Shown one piece after another: positions 8,055 to 17,361 of a DNA stretch of 64,000 bases; the first letter of the stretch is position 1, and the number at the start of each line of letters is the position of its first letter. The stretch lies in contig QHSL01000062.1 in assembly GCA_003220435.1 (NCBI GenBank), positions 1 to 64,000 on the forward strand. Reading direction: 5' to 3'. Origin of the DNA: Candidatus Rokuibacteriota bacterium (GTDB lineage Bacteria; Methylomirabilota; Methylomirabilia; Rokubacteriales; CSP1-6). The position numbers were made by a program, and so were the translations under genes. The notes under the pieces are model-generated. The model made no database searches and was not told the DNA's origin. It saw only the letters and a list, made by a program, of their open reading frames with translations.

Positions 8055-10919
8055 GTGAACGACCTCGAACGCGAGCTCCGCAAGGTGATTCGCGGGGACG
8101 TCCGCTTCGATCCGGCGTCCCGTCTCCTCTACTCCACCGACGCGTCCATGTATCAGGTCGAGCCCATCGGCGTCGTGATCCCGCGCGACGGTGAGGACGT
8201 GCAGGCCGCACTCGAGGTCGCCGGCAAGCATCGCGTGGCCGTCCTCCCGCGCGGCGGCGGCACGTCGCTCACCGGCCAGACGGTGAACCACGCCCTCGTG
8301 CTCGACTTCTCGCGCCACATGGATCAGGTGCTCGAGGTGAACACCGAGGAGCTCTGGGCGCGTGTGCAGCCGGGGCTCGTGCAAGACAATCTGAACCACC
8401 ACGTGCGGTCGCTCGGCCTGCAGTTCGGCCCGGACACCTCGACCTCGAACCGCGCGACGCTCGGCGGCATGCTCGGCAACAACTCCGGCGGCTCGCACTC
8501 GATCGCGTACGGCCTCACCGTCGAGCACGTCATCGAGCTGACCGCGCTGCTCTCCGACGGCACCCGTGTGGTCTTCGGCGAAGTAACGCCCGAGGCGTTC
8601 GCCGCCAAGTGCGGGGCCCCGGGACTTGAAGGGCAGATCTACCGCGAGGTCGCGCGCATCCGCGAAACGTACGCCGATGAGATTCGCTCGCACTACCCGA
8701 AGCACTGGCGTCGCGTCTCCGGCTACAACCTGAACGAGCTGGTGAAGGAGCGGCCGCTCAACATGGCGCGCCTCGTCGTCGGGTCCGAGGGCACCCTGTT
8801 GACGGTGCTCGAGGCGAAGGTCCGGCTCGTGCGACGCCCGAAGAAGACCGCGCTCGAGATCATCCATTACCACGACATCCAGGAGGCGCTGGAGTCCTCG
8901 CAGCCGATCCTCGAGACGGGCCCGTACGCAGTCGAGCTGACCGACAAGATGATCCTCGACCTGGCCCGGAACAACCTCGAGCAGTCTCAGCGGATGGGGT
9001 TCGTCCAGGGCGACCCGGCGGCGATCATGATCGTCGAGTACGCCGGCGAGACCGACGCCGAGGTGCGGGCGAAGGTCGAGGCCCTCGACGCCCGGCGCCA
9101 GCGGGGGCGGTTCGGCTACGCCGCCCACGTCGCCCACGACACCGCCGAGCAGCAGTCGATCTGGAAGCTCCGCAAGGCCGGCCTGGGCCTGCTGCTCGGC
9201 ATGAAAGGCGACAAGAAGCCGATCGCCTTCGTGGAGGACACGGCGGTCGAGCCCCGGCACCTGGGCGAGTTCGTGTCGAGCTTCCGCGAAATCTTCGCCA
9301 AGCACGACACCGTCGGCGCCTACTACGGCCACTGCTCCGTCGGCTGCCTGCACATCCGCCCGGTCATCGACCTCAAGACGCCGCGCGGGCTCGAGCAGGT
9401 ACGCGCGATCGCCGACGAGATCACCGACCTCGTCGTGCGGTTCGGCGGGACCCTGTCGAGCGAGCACGGCGACGGGCGCGCGCGCAGCCCGTTCCTCGAG
9501 CGGCTGTTCGGCCCGCGCATGATGCAGGCGTTCCGCGAGTTCAAGCACGCCTTCGATCCGGACAACCGGATGAACCCGGGCAACATCGTCGCGCCGGCCG
9601 GGATCACCGACCACCTGCGCTACGGCACCCAGTACACGACATGGGAGCCGTCGTCGACGCTGCTCGATTTCTCGGAGCAGGGTGGGTTCGCGGCGTCGGT
9701 CGAGATGTGCAACGGTGTCGGCGCCTGCCGCAAGACGCTCGAGGGCACGATGTGCCCGTCCTACATGGCCACGAAGGACGAGGAGCACTCGACGCGCGGC
9801 CGCGCCAACGCGCTGCGGGCGGCGCTCTCCGGTCGCCTCCCGAAGACAGAGTTCACGGGCCGGCGCCTCTATGAGGTCATGGACCTCTGCCTCGAGTGCA
9901 AGGGATGCAAGGCCGAGTGCCCCGCCAACGTGGACATGGCGAAGCTCAAGTACGAGTTCCTCCACCATTACTACGCCGCCAACGGGCTGCCCCTGCGCAA
10001 TCGCCTCTTCGGTGAGATCGCGCGGGTCAACCGTCTGGGCTCGTGGCTGCCGGGACTCGTCAACTGGCTCTCCGGCCTGGCGCCCAGCCGCTGGGCACTC
10101 GAGAAGATCGTCGGGATCGATCGCCGGCGGCCGCTGCCGTCGCTGGCGGCGGAGACGTTCGGCAACTGGTTCCGGCGCCACACGCCGCCCGCGGCGGCGC
10201 CCCGCGGCGACGTGGTGCTGTTCGACGACACGTTCGTCACCTACAACGTGCCGGAGATCGCCCGGGCCGCCGTCGAGGTCCTCGAGGCGGCCGGCTATCG
10301 CGTCGTGCTGGTCGACCGGAAGTGCTGCGGGCGTCCGCTGATCTCCAAGGGGATGCTGAGCCGGGCGCGCGAGCACGCCGCCTGGAACGTGGCGCAGCTG
10401 GCACCCTATGCGCGACGCGGCGTCGCGATCGTCGGGCTCGAGCCGTCGTGTCTGCTCACGCTGCGCGACGAGACCGTGGATCTCCTGCGCACCGACGACG
10501 CCCGCGCCGTCGCGCGCCAGTCGTTCCTGTTCGAGGAGTTCCTCGTGCGCGAGCGCGGCCGCGGCCTGGCGTTGAAGTTCGGCGGCGCGGGCCGCCAGGC
10601 GCTGCTCCACGGCCACTGCCACCAGAAGGCGCTGGTGGGCACCGCGCCAACGGTCGCGGCGCTGCGCTGGGCGGGGTTCGAGGTCTCCGAGGTGGACTCG
10701 GGCTGCTGCGGGATGGCTGGCTCGTTCGGCTTCGAGCGCGAGCACTACGACCTCTCGATCGCGCTCGGCAACCGCCGGCTGGCGCCGGCCGTGAAGGCCG
10801 CGCCGTCGGAGACGGAGATCGTCGCGCCCGGCATCTCCTGTCGCCAGCAGATCCAGCACCTGGCCGGCCGCCGGGCCAAGCACCCCGCCGAGGTACTGCG
10901 AGAGGCGCTCTCGCGCTAG
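8055..10919 (+). CDS. FAD-linked 2-hydroxyacid oxidase fused to Fe-S (GlcD-GlcF/YdiJ-type)
   Basis: A 954-residue flavo-iron-sulfur dehydrogenase that combines a GlcD-like FAD half with a GlcF-like half, as in YdiJ-type D-2-hydroxyglutarate or D-lactate dehydrogenases. The PCMH FAD domain shows RGGGTSLTGQTV (near residue 72) and GGMLGNNSGGSH. Two cysteine clusters near residues 551-564 and 611-622 (CLECKGCKAECP) bind 4Fe-4S centres. Two CCG domains follow, with CCGRP near residue 757 and CCGMAGSFG near 883. GTG start directly after a TATAAT box. It probably feeds electrons from a D-2-hydroxyacid into the quinone pool; the exact acid is unknown. Confidence 0.92.
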   Translation: MNDLERELRKVIRGDVRFDPASRLLYSTDASMYQVEPIGVVIPRDGEDVQAALEVAGKHRVAVLPRGGGTSLTGQTVNHALVLDFSRHMDQVLEVNTEELWARVQPGLVQDNLNHHVRSLGLQFGPDTSTSNRATLGGMLGNNSGGSHSIAYGLTVEHVIELTALLSDGTRVVFGEVTPEAFAAKCGAPGLEGQIYREVARIRETYADEIRSHYPKHWRRVSGYNLNELVKERPLNMARLVVGSEGTLLTVLEAKVRLVRRPKKTALEIIHYHDIQEALESSQPILETGPYAVELTDKMILDLARNNLEQSQRMGFVQGDPAAIMIVEYAGETDAEVRAKVEALDARRQRGRFGYAAHVAHDTAEQQSIWKLRKAGLGLLLGMKGDKKPIAFVEDTAVEPRHLGEFVSSFREIFAKHDTVGAYYGHCSVGCLHIRPVIDLKTPRGLEQVRAIADEITDLVVRFGGTLSSEHGDGRARSPFLERLFGPRMMQAFREFKHAFDPDNRMNPGNIVAPAGITDHLRYGTQYTTWEPSSTLLDFSEQGGFAASVEMCNGVGACRKTLEGTMCPSYMATKDEEHSTRGRANALRAALSGRLPKTEFTGRRLYEVMDLCLECKGCKAECPANVDMAKLKYEFLHHYYAANGLPLRNRLFGEIARVNRLGSWLPGLVNWLSGLAPSRWALEKIVGIDRRRPLPSLAAETFGNWFRRHTPPAAAPRGDVVLFDDTFVTYNVPEIARAAVEVLEAAGYRVVLVDRKCCGRPLISKGMLSRAREHAAWNVAQLAPYARRGVAIVGLEPSCLLTLRDETVDLLRTDDARAVARQSFLFEEFLVRERGRGLALKFGGAGRQALLHGHCHQKALVGTAPTVAALRWAGFEVSEVDSGCCGMAGSFGFEREHYDLSIALGNRRLAPAVKAAPSETEIVAPGISCRQQIQHLAGRRAKHPAEVLREALSR

Positions 10920-11641
10920 CCCTCGGCGCGATCGCCGCGGTCTTCGTCGCTGCCTTCGTCAAGGGCGCGATTGGCTTCGGGTTCCCCACGCTGGGCACGC
11001 CACTGCTGGCGCTCGTCGTCGACGTCAAGGTCGCGGTGGCGTCGCTGGTCATTCCGAACCTCGCGATGGACGGGATCCAGCTCCGCCGTCAGGGGCCCCT
11101 GGGCGCCACGCCGCGCCGGCTGGCGCCGCTGCTGGTCTTCACGCTGGTGGGGACCGTCATCGGCACGAAGCTCCTCGTCGTGCTGTCGGGCCGAGCGGTG
11201 ACGCTCGTCCTCGGCGTGTTCGTCGTGGCCTTCGTCGTGTTCGACCTCGTTCGCTTCTCGCCGCGGGTGGATCAGCGCTGGGAGCGGATGCTCGCGGCGC
11301 CCGTCGGGCTCCTGGCCGGAATCATGGGCGGGATCACCAGCGCGCCCGGCACGCCGCTGGCGGTGTACTTCATCGCGCTCGGCATGGACAAGCGCGAGTT
11401 CGTCCGGTCGGTCGCGTTCACCTTTCTCATCGTCAAGGCCGTTCAGCTCGCGACGCTCGCGTGGTACGGGCTCCTGACCGGCGCGATCGTGCTGGGCTCG
11501 GTGGGGCTGACCGTGGCGGCGCTGGCGGGGTTCGCCCTGGGCGTCCGGTTACAAGACAAGCTCGACCAGCGCGCGTTCAACCGCGCGGTGCTGGTCTTCC
11601 TCGCCCTGCTCGGAGTCTGGCTGGTGGTGCGGGCGATCTGA
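10916..11641 (+). CDS. TauE/SafE family permease, no canonical start codon
   Basis: A TSUP-family membrane carrier of about 241 residues with 7-8 hydrophobic helices (for example AAVFVAAFVKGAIGFG, LVGTVIGTKLLVVL, LGVWLVVRAI at the end). TauE/SafE proteins export or import sulfite, sulfonates and other organic anions. The protein-like frame runs right up to the upstream TAG stop, but I find no ATG, GTG or TTG in frame before GTG 11036, which would delete the first helix. The CTA codon overlapping the stop as CTAG, or ATC at 10931, are the plausible starts. A partner role with the upstream hydroxyacid oxidase is possible. Confidence 0.8.
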   Translation, partial: LALGAIAAVFVAAFVKGAIGFGFPTLGTPLLALVVDVKVAVASLVIPNLAMDGIQLRRQGPLGATPRRLAPLLVFTLVGTVIGTKLLVVLSGRAVTLVLGVFVVAFVVFDLVRFSPRVDQRWERMLAAPVGLLAGIMGGITSAPGTPLAVYFIALGMDKREFVRSVAFTFLIVKAVQLATLAWYGLLTGAIVLGSVGLTVAALAGFALGVRLQDKLDQRAFNRAVLVFLALLGVWLVVRAI

Positions 11642-11647
11642 GCGGCG

Positions 11648-12136
11648 TCAGGACTGGGCGCCGGTCAGCAACGAGAAGATGCGGCGGATCAGCATCTCGT
11701 GGTCCTCGACGTTGTGCTGGAAGATCTTGAGCTCCTTCAGCTCCACGAGGTCCACCGTGCGAAACGGCTCGCCCGGGCGCAGCGACCCGAAGGCAATCGC
11801 CTGGAAACACGAGCGGCCCGCCTCGGGCCGGTCGGTCACCAGGACGAAATAGAGGTTGGGCCACTGGCGGCGCGCCATGTAGAAGATGGAGCGCTCGCCG
11901 CGCTGGTTCTCGACCGAGACGAACTGGTCGGCCGACGGCCGATACTTGACCTCCACCAGGAACTCGGAGGCGCGGTCCGACTCCGACGAGACACGAAAGT
12001 CGGGCGAGAAGTCCTCACGGCCAAAGCGCAACGGAAACGCCTCGGTGCGGAACGGGCGGATCTGGTAGCGGGCGCGGCGGAAGATAGATTCGACGAGGGC
12101 CTCAGCAATACGGCTCTTGACCTCGAGCAGATCCAT
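11648..12136 (-). CDS. PD-(D/E)XK nuclease-like protein
   Basis: A 162-residue protein with no signal peptide. DFRV followed about 15 residues later by EFLVEVKYR gives the D...ExK pattern of the PD-(D/E)XK restriction-endonuclease-like fold. The basic N-terminus (FRRARYQIRPFR) would suit nucleic-acid contact. The start is the ATG at 12136, preceded by GGAGG three bases upstream; a longer in-frame version begins at 12175. No methylase or other restriction partner is adjacent, so a solitary repair or housekeeping nuclease is more likely than restriction. Function is inferred from motif only. Confidence 0.65.
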   Translation of the reverse strand: MDLLEVKSRIAEALVESIFRRARYQIRPFRTEAFPLRFGREDFSPDFRVSSESDRASEFLVEVKYRPSADQFVSVENQRGERSIFYMARRQWPNLYFVLVTDRPEAGRSCFQAIAFGSLRPGEPFRTVDLVELKELKIFQHNVEDHEMLIRRIFSLLTGAQS

Positions 12137-12296
12137 GATCCTCCCCGAACCGGGAAGAGGCGCTGAAACCCGCACCGAAGTGGTGCGTCAACATAGTATC
12201 ATCCGTCCACCTCGAGCCCCGAAACCCAAAGTCGCGGGCCGGAGTTACTAGCCCGGAGCCAATCCAACGTCCGCGGCAACGAACAAGGAGGATACG

Positions 12297-13127
12297 ATGC
12301 TGACGCGCCGTGAAATGCTCGCCGGCAGCACGACTTTCGCCGGCTACGCCCTGTCCGTCGATACCGTTCTGGCCCAGGCGATCAAGACTGACACCGACGG
12401 GATCGTCGCCGGCGACCAGGCCGTCCCGATCGGGGACTACCAGATGCCGGTCTACGCCGCGAGACCGGCGAGTGGGAAGGACCATCCGATCCTGATCGTG
12501 ATCTCCGAGATCTGGGGGGTCCACGAGTACATCCGCGATTGCACACGGCGCTTCGCCAAGGCGGGCTTCTGCGCGGTCGCGCCCGAGCTGTTCAAGCGCG
12601 AGGGCGGGGTGGGGCACATCCCGAACGTCCAGGACGTGCTGAAGGTCGTCCTGGCCCAGAAGCGCGAGCAGACGCTGGGCGATCTCAAGGCGGCGGCCGA
12701 CTGGGCCAAGACCCGCCCCAACGTGAAGGCGAGCGCCATCGGTGTCACCGGCTGGTGCTGGGGCGGCTCGACCGTCTATCAGGTTGCGGCCACCAACCCC
12801 GACATGAAGGCCGCCGTCGCGTGGTACGGGCCGCCGGCTCGGCCCTATCCGGGGGCGTCGGGCCCGGTGACGGGCTTCGATCTGGCCAAGGACATCAAGA
12901 TCCCGCTCCTCGGCCTGTACGGGGAGACCGATCAGAACCCGAAGCCGGAGGACGCCCGGCGCCTCGGCGAGCTGGTGAAGCAGCACAACCCCAACGTCGA
13001 GATCATCGTCTACCCCGGCGCCGGCCACGGCTTCCACGCCGACTACCGTCCGTCCTACAGCGCCACGGCGGCCGCCGACGGCTGGAAGCGCTGCAACGAC
13101 TTCCTGAACAAGAATCTGAGGGCGTAG
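12297..13127 (+). CDS. Dienelactone hydrolase family protein with export signal
   Basis: A 276-residue alpha/beta hydrolase related to carboxymethylenebutenolidase. The nucleophile is Cys154 in GWCWGGS, the dienelactone hydrolase version of the elbow; Asp (YGETDQN) and His (GAGHGFH) complete the triad, and EIWG matches the conserved Glu region. The N-terminus TRREMLAG plus a hydrophobic stretch to VLAQA looks like a Tat-type signal. ATG start with AAGGAGG five bases upstream. The 160 bases before it (12137-12296) hold the divergent promoter region and a small GCACC/GGTGC hairpin. Likely hydrolyses lactones or esters from aromatic breakdown; substrate unproven. Confidence 0.88.
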   Translation: MLTRREMLAGSTTFAGYALSVDTVLAQAIKTDTDGIVAGDQAVPIGDYQMPVYAARPASGKDHPILIVISEIWGVHEYIRDCTRRFAKAGFCAVAPELFKREGGVGHIPNVQDVLKVVLAQKREQTLGDLKAAADWAKTRPNVKASAIGVTGWCWGGSTVYQVAATNPDMKAAVAWYGPPARPYPGASGPVTGFDLAKDIKIPLLGLYGETDQNPKPEDARRLGELVKQHNPNVEIIVYPGAGHGFHADYRPSYSATAAADGWKRCNDFLNKNLRA

Positions 13128-13163
13128 CGAGCGTGGCCGATACCAGGTCGGGCGCGATCGCTC

Positions 13164-14210
13164 TCACGTTGCCGACGATTCCCGCATGATGATCGTCAAC
13201 GCGTTGAGGGTTCCGCGTCCCGCCGTCATCCAGAACGGTCGAACCGTCAGACTCGACGCGGCCGCGACCACGCGTCTCGGCGTGCCCAGGTCGGACCAGG
13301 TCAGCGGCGGAAGAAGCGAGACGGCGAGAGACGGCGGGCACCGCACGAGAACGTCGCGAGAGAAGTCGCTCTTCGGCGCGAGTGCGTAGGCCTGGCGGAT
13401 CGCCCAAACCCCGTCCCCGCTTCGCTCGAAGGCGTTGATGAGCTTGAGGCGCGCGTCGACCTCCGGGAGGAACTGCCGGCCGACGTCGAGGAGCGTCGGC
13501 AGGGTCGTCACGAACGCGAAGGTGTTCCACAGCCACCCGGTCGATAGGCAGCGCTGGGCGGTCTCGAGCCCTGGCTTTTCCAGGAAGCCTTGCACGCGAC
13601 AGACGAGCCCATCGCTCGTCTCGCTGAGGGGCGCGCCGGGCTTGATCCAGCCGTATTCGATCTCCGGAGTGCTCGGGCGCGCTCCCAGCAGCACCATCCA
13701 CTGGGGGTGGCGCTCCACGACGGCCGCGACCTCGGCGAGGTGGCCCAGGAACCGATCCTCCTCGCGGATGAAGTGATCGGACGGAAGGACGGCGATCGTG
13801 GCCTCGGGGTCCCATCGACGGATCATGTGCGCCGCGAAGAGCACCGCCGCACTGGTCCCACGATCCTCGGGCTGCAGCAGCACGCGCGGCGCGGGCCCGG
13901 CGCCGAGCTCGCGGGCGATGTACCGTGCGTGCTCGGCGCGGCTCACGACGACGGTGCGCTCGGCGGGGATGAGGCGCGCCACCCGGTCCAGGGTCTGCCG
14001 CAGGAGCGACGTCGGGCCCAGGAGCTGGATGTACTGCTTGGGCCGGTCATCGCCGAAGAGCCGTCGCACCAGCGGCCGCAGTCGGCGCCCCTCGCCGCCC
14101 GCGAGGACGATCGCCCAGTTATGCATGGGGCGAACGGTCTGCGGGAGGCGCTGGGAAGCGCGCGCGGGGGCCGGGAGAGACTCGAGCGCTGGGGATAGCA
14201 AATGGTTCAT
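13164..14210 (-). CDS. Mannose-1-phosphate guanylyltransferase-type nucleotidyltransferase
   Basis: A 348-residue sugar-nucleotide transferase making an NDP-hexose, most likely GDP-mannose, for glycan synthesis. Motifs in order: AIVLAGGEGRRL (NTP binding), RPKQY, QPEDRGTSAAV, VLPSDHFI (metal-binding Asp), EYGWI, FLEKP, WNTFAF and SDLGTP. No phosphomannose-isomerase domain follows. I chose the ATG at 14210 over the one at 14225 because AAGGAG sits seven bases before it. The gene lies 112 bases downstream of the cyclase gene and may be transcribed on its own. Confidence 0.88.
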   Translation of the reverse strand: MNHLLSPALESLPAPARASQRLPQTVRPMHNWAIVLAGGEGRRLRPLVRRLFGDDRPKQYIQLLGPTSLLRQTLDRVARLIPAERTVVVSRAEHARYIARELGAGPAPRVLLQPEDRGTSAAVLFAAHMIRRWDPEATIAVLPSDHFIREEDRFLGHLAEVAAVVERHPQWMVLLGARPSTPEIEYGWIKPGAPLSETSDGLVCRVQGFLEKPGLETAQRCLSTGWLWNTFAFVTTLPTLLDVGRQFLPEVDARLKLINAFERSGDGVWAIRQAYALAPKSDFSRDVLVRCPPSLAVSLLPPLTWSDLGTPRRVVAAASSLTVRPFWMTAGRGTLNALTIIMRESSAT

Positions 14211-14322
14211 AAGCGCTCCTTCCATCAGACTATGTCAGGATCGTCGGGCCCTCGGGGGCCGAACAATTAGGGAAATCCCTGAAATCGCGGCTGGGGAAGA
14301 CCGGAGCCCGGGGGCTCGGTTG

Positions 14323-14988
14323 TCAGATCGTCGCGAAGAAGCGGGCCGGCGCGCCTTCGGTGCCGGCGATCTTGTAGAAGGGCGCGGCGAAATCCACGCG
14401 CCGCCGGTCCAGCGCGCCGAGGTTCGTCAGCCCCTCCATGATGACGACCCCGGCGCCGAGGATCACGCGATGCATCGGGAAGTCCTCGGACGAGAAGTCG
14501 GGCAGCCGCGCGCAGTACTCCTCGAAGAAATCGAAGCCGATGTTCTTGGGACCCCGGGCGACCAGCCACTCCGCCGTCTCGGGCGGGAAGTACGGTGACT
14601 GGGTGAAGTAGTCGGGCCACCGGCCGTACATCTTGTCCGTCCAGCCGGTGCGCAGGAGCACGATGTCGCCCTGCCGCACGTCGTCCGCGCCCCCGCGCTT
14701 GAGGTCGTCGACCGTGATCGCGTGGTTTGCCCCCGCGAACGAGAGGTCGACGACCAGCGCCTCGCCCATCACCTGATCGAGCGAGATCTCGGCGGTGGTG
14801 ATCCCGTCCCGGAAGACGTGGAGCGGGGAGTCGATGTGAGCCCCGGTGTGAAGGCTCTGGTTCACGCTCGACACCTGCCAGAACCCCGGCCCGCGCCGGT
14901 GCGGAGTGATCGCGAGCCGCATATTGGTGGAAGGCGGGGACATCGTGGTGTCGTCGACGGTCACGGACAGATCGATGTATCGCTTCAC
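14323..14988 (-). CDS. Cyclase family protein (kynurenine formamidase-like)
   Basis: A 221-residue metal-dependent hydrolase of the cyclase/KynB family. The signature HTGAHIDSPLH (near residue 46) gives the metal-binding His and Asp residues, and VIMEGLTNL near the end is also typical. Members open cyclic amides or hydrolyse formamides and lactones. It sits 13 bases after the UbiD gene in the same direction, so it probably acts on a decarboxylated product or a ring-derived intermediate. Substrate unknown. Confidence 0.87.
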   Translation of the reverse strand: MKRYIDLSVTVDDTTMSPPSTNMRLAITPHRRGPGFWQVSSVNQSLHTGAHIDSPLHVFRDGITTAEISLDQVMGEALVVDLSFAGANHAITVDDLKRGGADDVRQGDIVLLRTGWTDKMYGRWPDYFTQSPYFPPETAEWLVARGPKNIGFDFFEEYCARLPDFSSEDFPMHRVILGAGVVIMEGLTNLGALDRRRVDFAAPFYKIAGTEGAPARFFATI

Positions 14989-15001
14989 GCGGCCGTGCCT
15001 C

Positions 15002-16378
15002 CTATCGCCGAGCGAGCCGGTCGACGAGGGCCCGGGCCCACGCGATCTTCTCGGGCGACATCATGAGCTTCTGGGCGAACGGCTCGCCGAAGGGCCGGGT
15101 CGCGTCGATGCCGAGCTTGGCGGTGACACCCCGGTCGTCGGCGCTCGGGTCCAGCATCGCGCCGAGGCTCCCGGCGATGACCACCAGATCGCGGTCGGCC
15201 TGCATGCGGGTGGCCACGGCCCACAGGACCTCGGCCTCGTCGAACACGTCGATGTCGTCGTCCACCACGATGACCAGCTTCAGGTAGTGGTCGACGCCGA
15301 GCACGATCGGGATCACGTGCTTCGCCTCGCCCGGCCGGCTCTGCGCGATCGAGACGTAGGCGGTGAACGACGAGGTGCCCGAGAGCGGCACATGCACGGC
15401 GCGCACGTTCGGGATGACGCGCGCGAGCGCGTTGGCGATCTCGGCCTCGCGGACGAGGCCGAGCGTCGTGATGTGGTCGCCCGCGCGCCCGGAGCCGATC
15501 GACTGGAACCACGGCCGCTCCCGCATCGCGATCGCCGTCGCCACGAAGACGTGCTCGGTGGATCGGCGCGAGACGTAGCCGGTGAACTCGCCGAACGGGC
15601 CCTCGGGCTCGCGCACGTTCGGGAGGATCTCGCCCTCGATGACGATCTCGGCTGCCGCCGGCACGTGCAAGTCGATCGACGTGCACGGGGCGATCTCCAG
15701 CGGCTCGCCCAGCAACCCGCCGACCACCTCGAACTTGCCGACGTCGGGCGGTGGGTACGCGAGCGAGCCCATCGACACGAGCGGGTGCAGACCCAACGCG
15801 ACCGCGCACGGGAGCGGTCGGCCCTTGGCCTCGGCCCGCCGCTGGTACTCGAACATGCGCCGGCGCGAGTGGAGGCTCACGCCCATGCGGTCGCGGCCCT
15901 TGACCTGGAAGCGGTGATAGCCCTCGGTCTCGACGCCGGTGTCGGGGTCGCGCGCGACCAGCATCCCGGCGGTGAGGTAGCGCCCGGCGTCGCCGGGGAA
16001 GTAGCGGGGGATGGGCAGCGCCGCCAGGTCGAGGGCCGGCCCCGTGAGCACGCGCTGGTGGAAGGGCGGGCTCGGGACGACGATCGGCTTGATGTGGTCC
16101 TTGATCCGGCGCGCGTACTCGCCGGCGAGCGCGGTCGGCGCGACGCCGAGGGCCCAGGCCAGCGCGCCCCGGCTCGCCACCACGTTGCAGACGATCGGGA
16201 TGTCGTGGCCGTCGACCTTGTCGAAGAAGAGGATCGGATAGCGGCGCCGGCGCTCGTATTCGAGCACGAGCGCCATCACGTCCTCCTCGATCGAGACGCG
16301 CTCGGAGACGTGGATCACCTCGCCAGGATGGGCGTGCCCGTACGCGGCCACGAAGCTCCGGAGGTCCTGGTCGGCCAT
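15002..16378 (-). CDS. UbiD family decarboxylase
   Basis: A 458-residue enzyme of the UbiD family, which uses prenylated FMN (made by a UbiX protein) to decarboxylate or carboxylate aromatic and alpha,beta-unsaturated acids. Hallmarks: the EGPFGEFTGY segment with the catalytic Glu region, and VVDDDIDVFD near the C-terminus, where metal and prFMN ligands lie. No ubiX partner is in the window. It lies between a DUF1207 gene and the cyclase gene in a run of same-strand genes starting with a Liv-type importer. That context suggests catabolism of an imported acid rather than ubiquinone synthesis. Confidence 0.93.
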   Translation of the reverse strand: MADQDLRSFVAAYGHAHPGEVIHVSERVSIEEDVMALVLEYERRRRYPILFFDKVDGHDIPIVCNVVASRGALAWALGVAPTALAGEYARRIKDHIKPIVVPSPPFHQRVLTGPALDLAALPIPRYFPGDAGRYLTAGMLVARDPDTGVETEGYHRFQVKGRDRMGVSLHSRRRMFEYQRRAEAKGRPLPCAVALGLHPLVSMGSLAYPPPDVGKFEVVGGLLGEPLEIAPCTSIDLHVPAAAEIVIEGEILPNVREPEGPFGEFTGYVSRRSTEHVFVATAIAMRERPWFQSIGSGRAGDHITTLGLVREAEIANALARVIPNVRAVHVPLSGTSSFTAYVSIAQSRPGEAKHVIPIVLGVDHYLKLVIVVDDDIDVFDEAEVLWAVATRMQADRDLVVIAGSLGAMLDPSADDRGVTAKLGIDATRPFGEPFAQKLMMSPEKIAWARALVDRLARR

Positions 16379-16409
16379 GCGCGACGATCCTACCTCGGGA
16401 CGGCCCGCC

Positions 16410-17333
16410 TCAGAAGTGGAAGTGCGTGCCGAGGCCGAAGTACTCCACCCGGTCCTTGTAGAACTGCCCGTTGGGCGAGTGGCCGTTGAAGTACTCGAAC
16501 AGGATCTGCAACCTGCGGGTAGCCAGCACGCCCTCGATCTGCAGCCCGGCGCGGGCCGACACGTCCGCGATCCAGCCGTTCTCCTCGCGATGCTGGATGT
16601 CGACCGCGGCGATCGGCCGCCAGCGCGCGTCAGGCCCGGGCCACGGGCTGGTCAACTCGATGCCGTATTGGGCGGAGAGCGGATCGAGGTTCGACGGCTC
16701 CTGGTGGAAGAGATACCCGCCGCCGCCGTACAGGCGCAGGACGGTGCCGATCTCGTAGGAGAGCCTGAGGTCCACGCTCTCGTAGCTGAGATTGACCCGG
16801 TTGCTGCGCGTGCGCAGCAGGAACTCGTCGCCCAGGTGACTGCTCTGGTGGAACAGCCGGAGGATCGCCGAGAAGTCGCCGACGCGATAGGTGAGCGGGA
16901 ACCCCACGAGATAGTCCGCGTTGACGAGGTCCGCCGACTCGGCGTCGAGGTCGAAGACCGCGAAGACGCCCGCGTGGAGGCCGAACTCCCACCAGCCGCG
17001 GCCGATCCGGTCACGGTACAGCGCGAAGCTCTCCCCGAAGCTCACCGCGGCGACGTCGGCGAGCTGGCGGTCGTCGACGTAGCGCTGCCAGCTCGCCGCA
17101 AAGTGCGGCCAGCGCGGGTCGGCGACCAGCGGCCGGAAGAGTACGCCACCCGGGAGCGGGCCGGTTTGCCACTCGGCGAGCCCGCGGGGCTGCTCCGTCG
17201 TCACGGTCACCGGTGGCGGGGCTGGCGGCTGGGCGCCAGCCTCGACGAGGCCGTCGTCGGTGGGACCGGCGGAGGTCCCCGTCGCACACGCGAGCAGCAG
17301 CAGAGCCGCGAGACACGATGTGAAGTCATTCAT
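16410..17333 (-). CDS. DUF1207 family outer-membrane-type protein
   Basis: A 307-residue exported protein. The N-terminal hydrophobic stretch ends in LLLACATG, a probable lipobox, followed by a Pro/Ala-rich linker. The body has many amphipathic strands and ends HFHF, as outer-membrane barrels often do. The HQSSHLGDEF segment is the family hallmark of DUF1207. The function of the family is not known; some relatives are annotated as phospholipase-like by fold only. It is 31 bases upstream of UbiD in the same direction. Confidence 0.78.
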   Translation of the reverse strand: MNDFTSCLAALLLLACATGTSAGPTDDGLVEAGAQPPAPPPVTVTTEQPRGLAEWQTGPLPGGVLFRPLVADPRWPHFAASWQRYVDDRQLADVAAVSFGESFALYRDRIGRGWWEFGLHAGVFAVFDLDAESADLVNADYLVGFPLTYRVGDFSAILRLFHQSSHLGDEFLLRTRSNRVNLSYESVDLRLSYEIGTVLRLYGGGGYLFHQEPSNLDPLSAQYGIELTSPWPGPDARWRPIAAVDIQHREENGWIADVSARAGLQIEGVLATRRLQILFEYFNGHSPNGQFYKDRVEYFGLGTHFHF

Positions 17334-17361
17334 TCTCTTCGATTCCCCCGGCCCGTTGAGG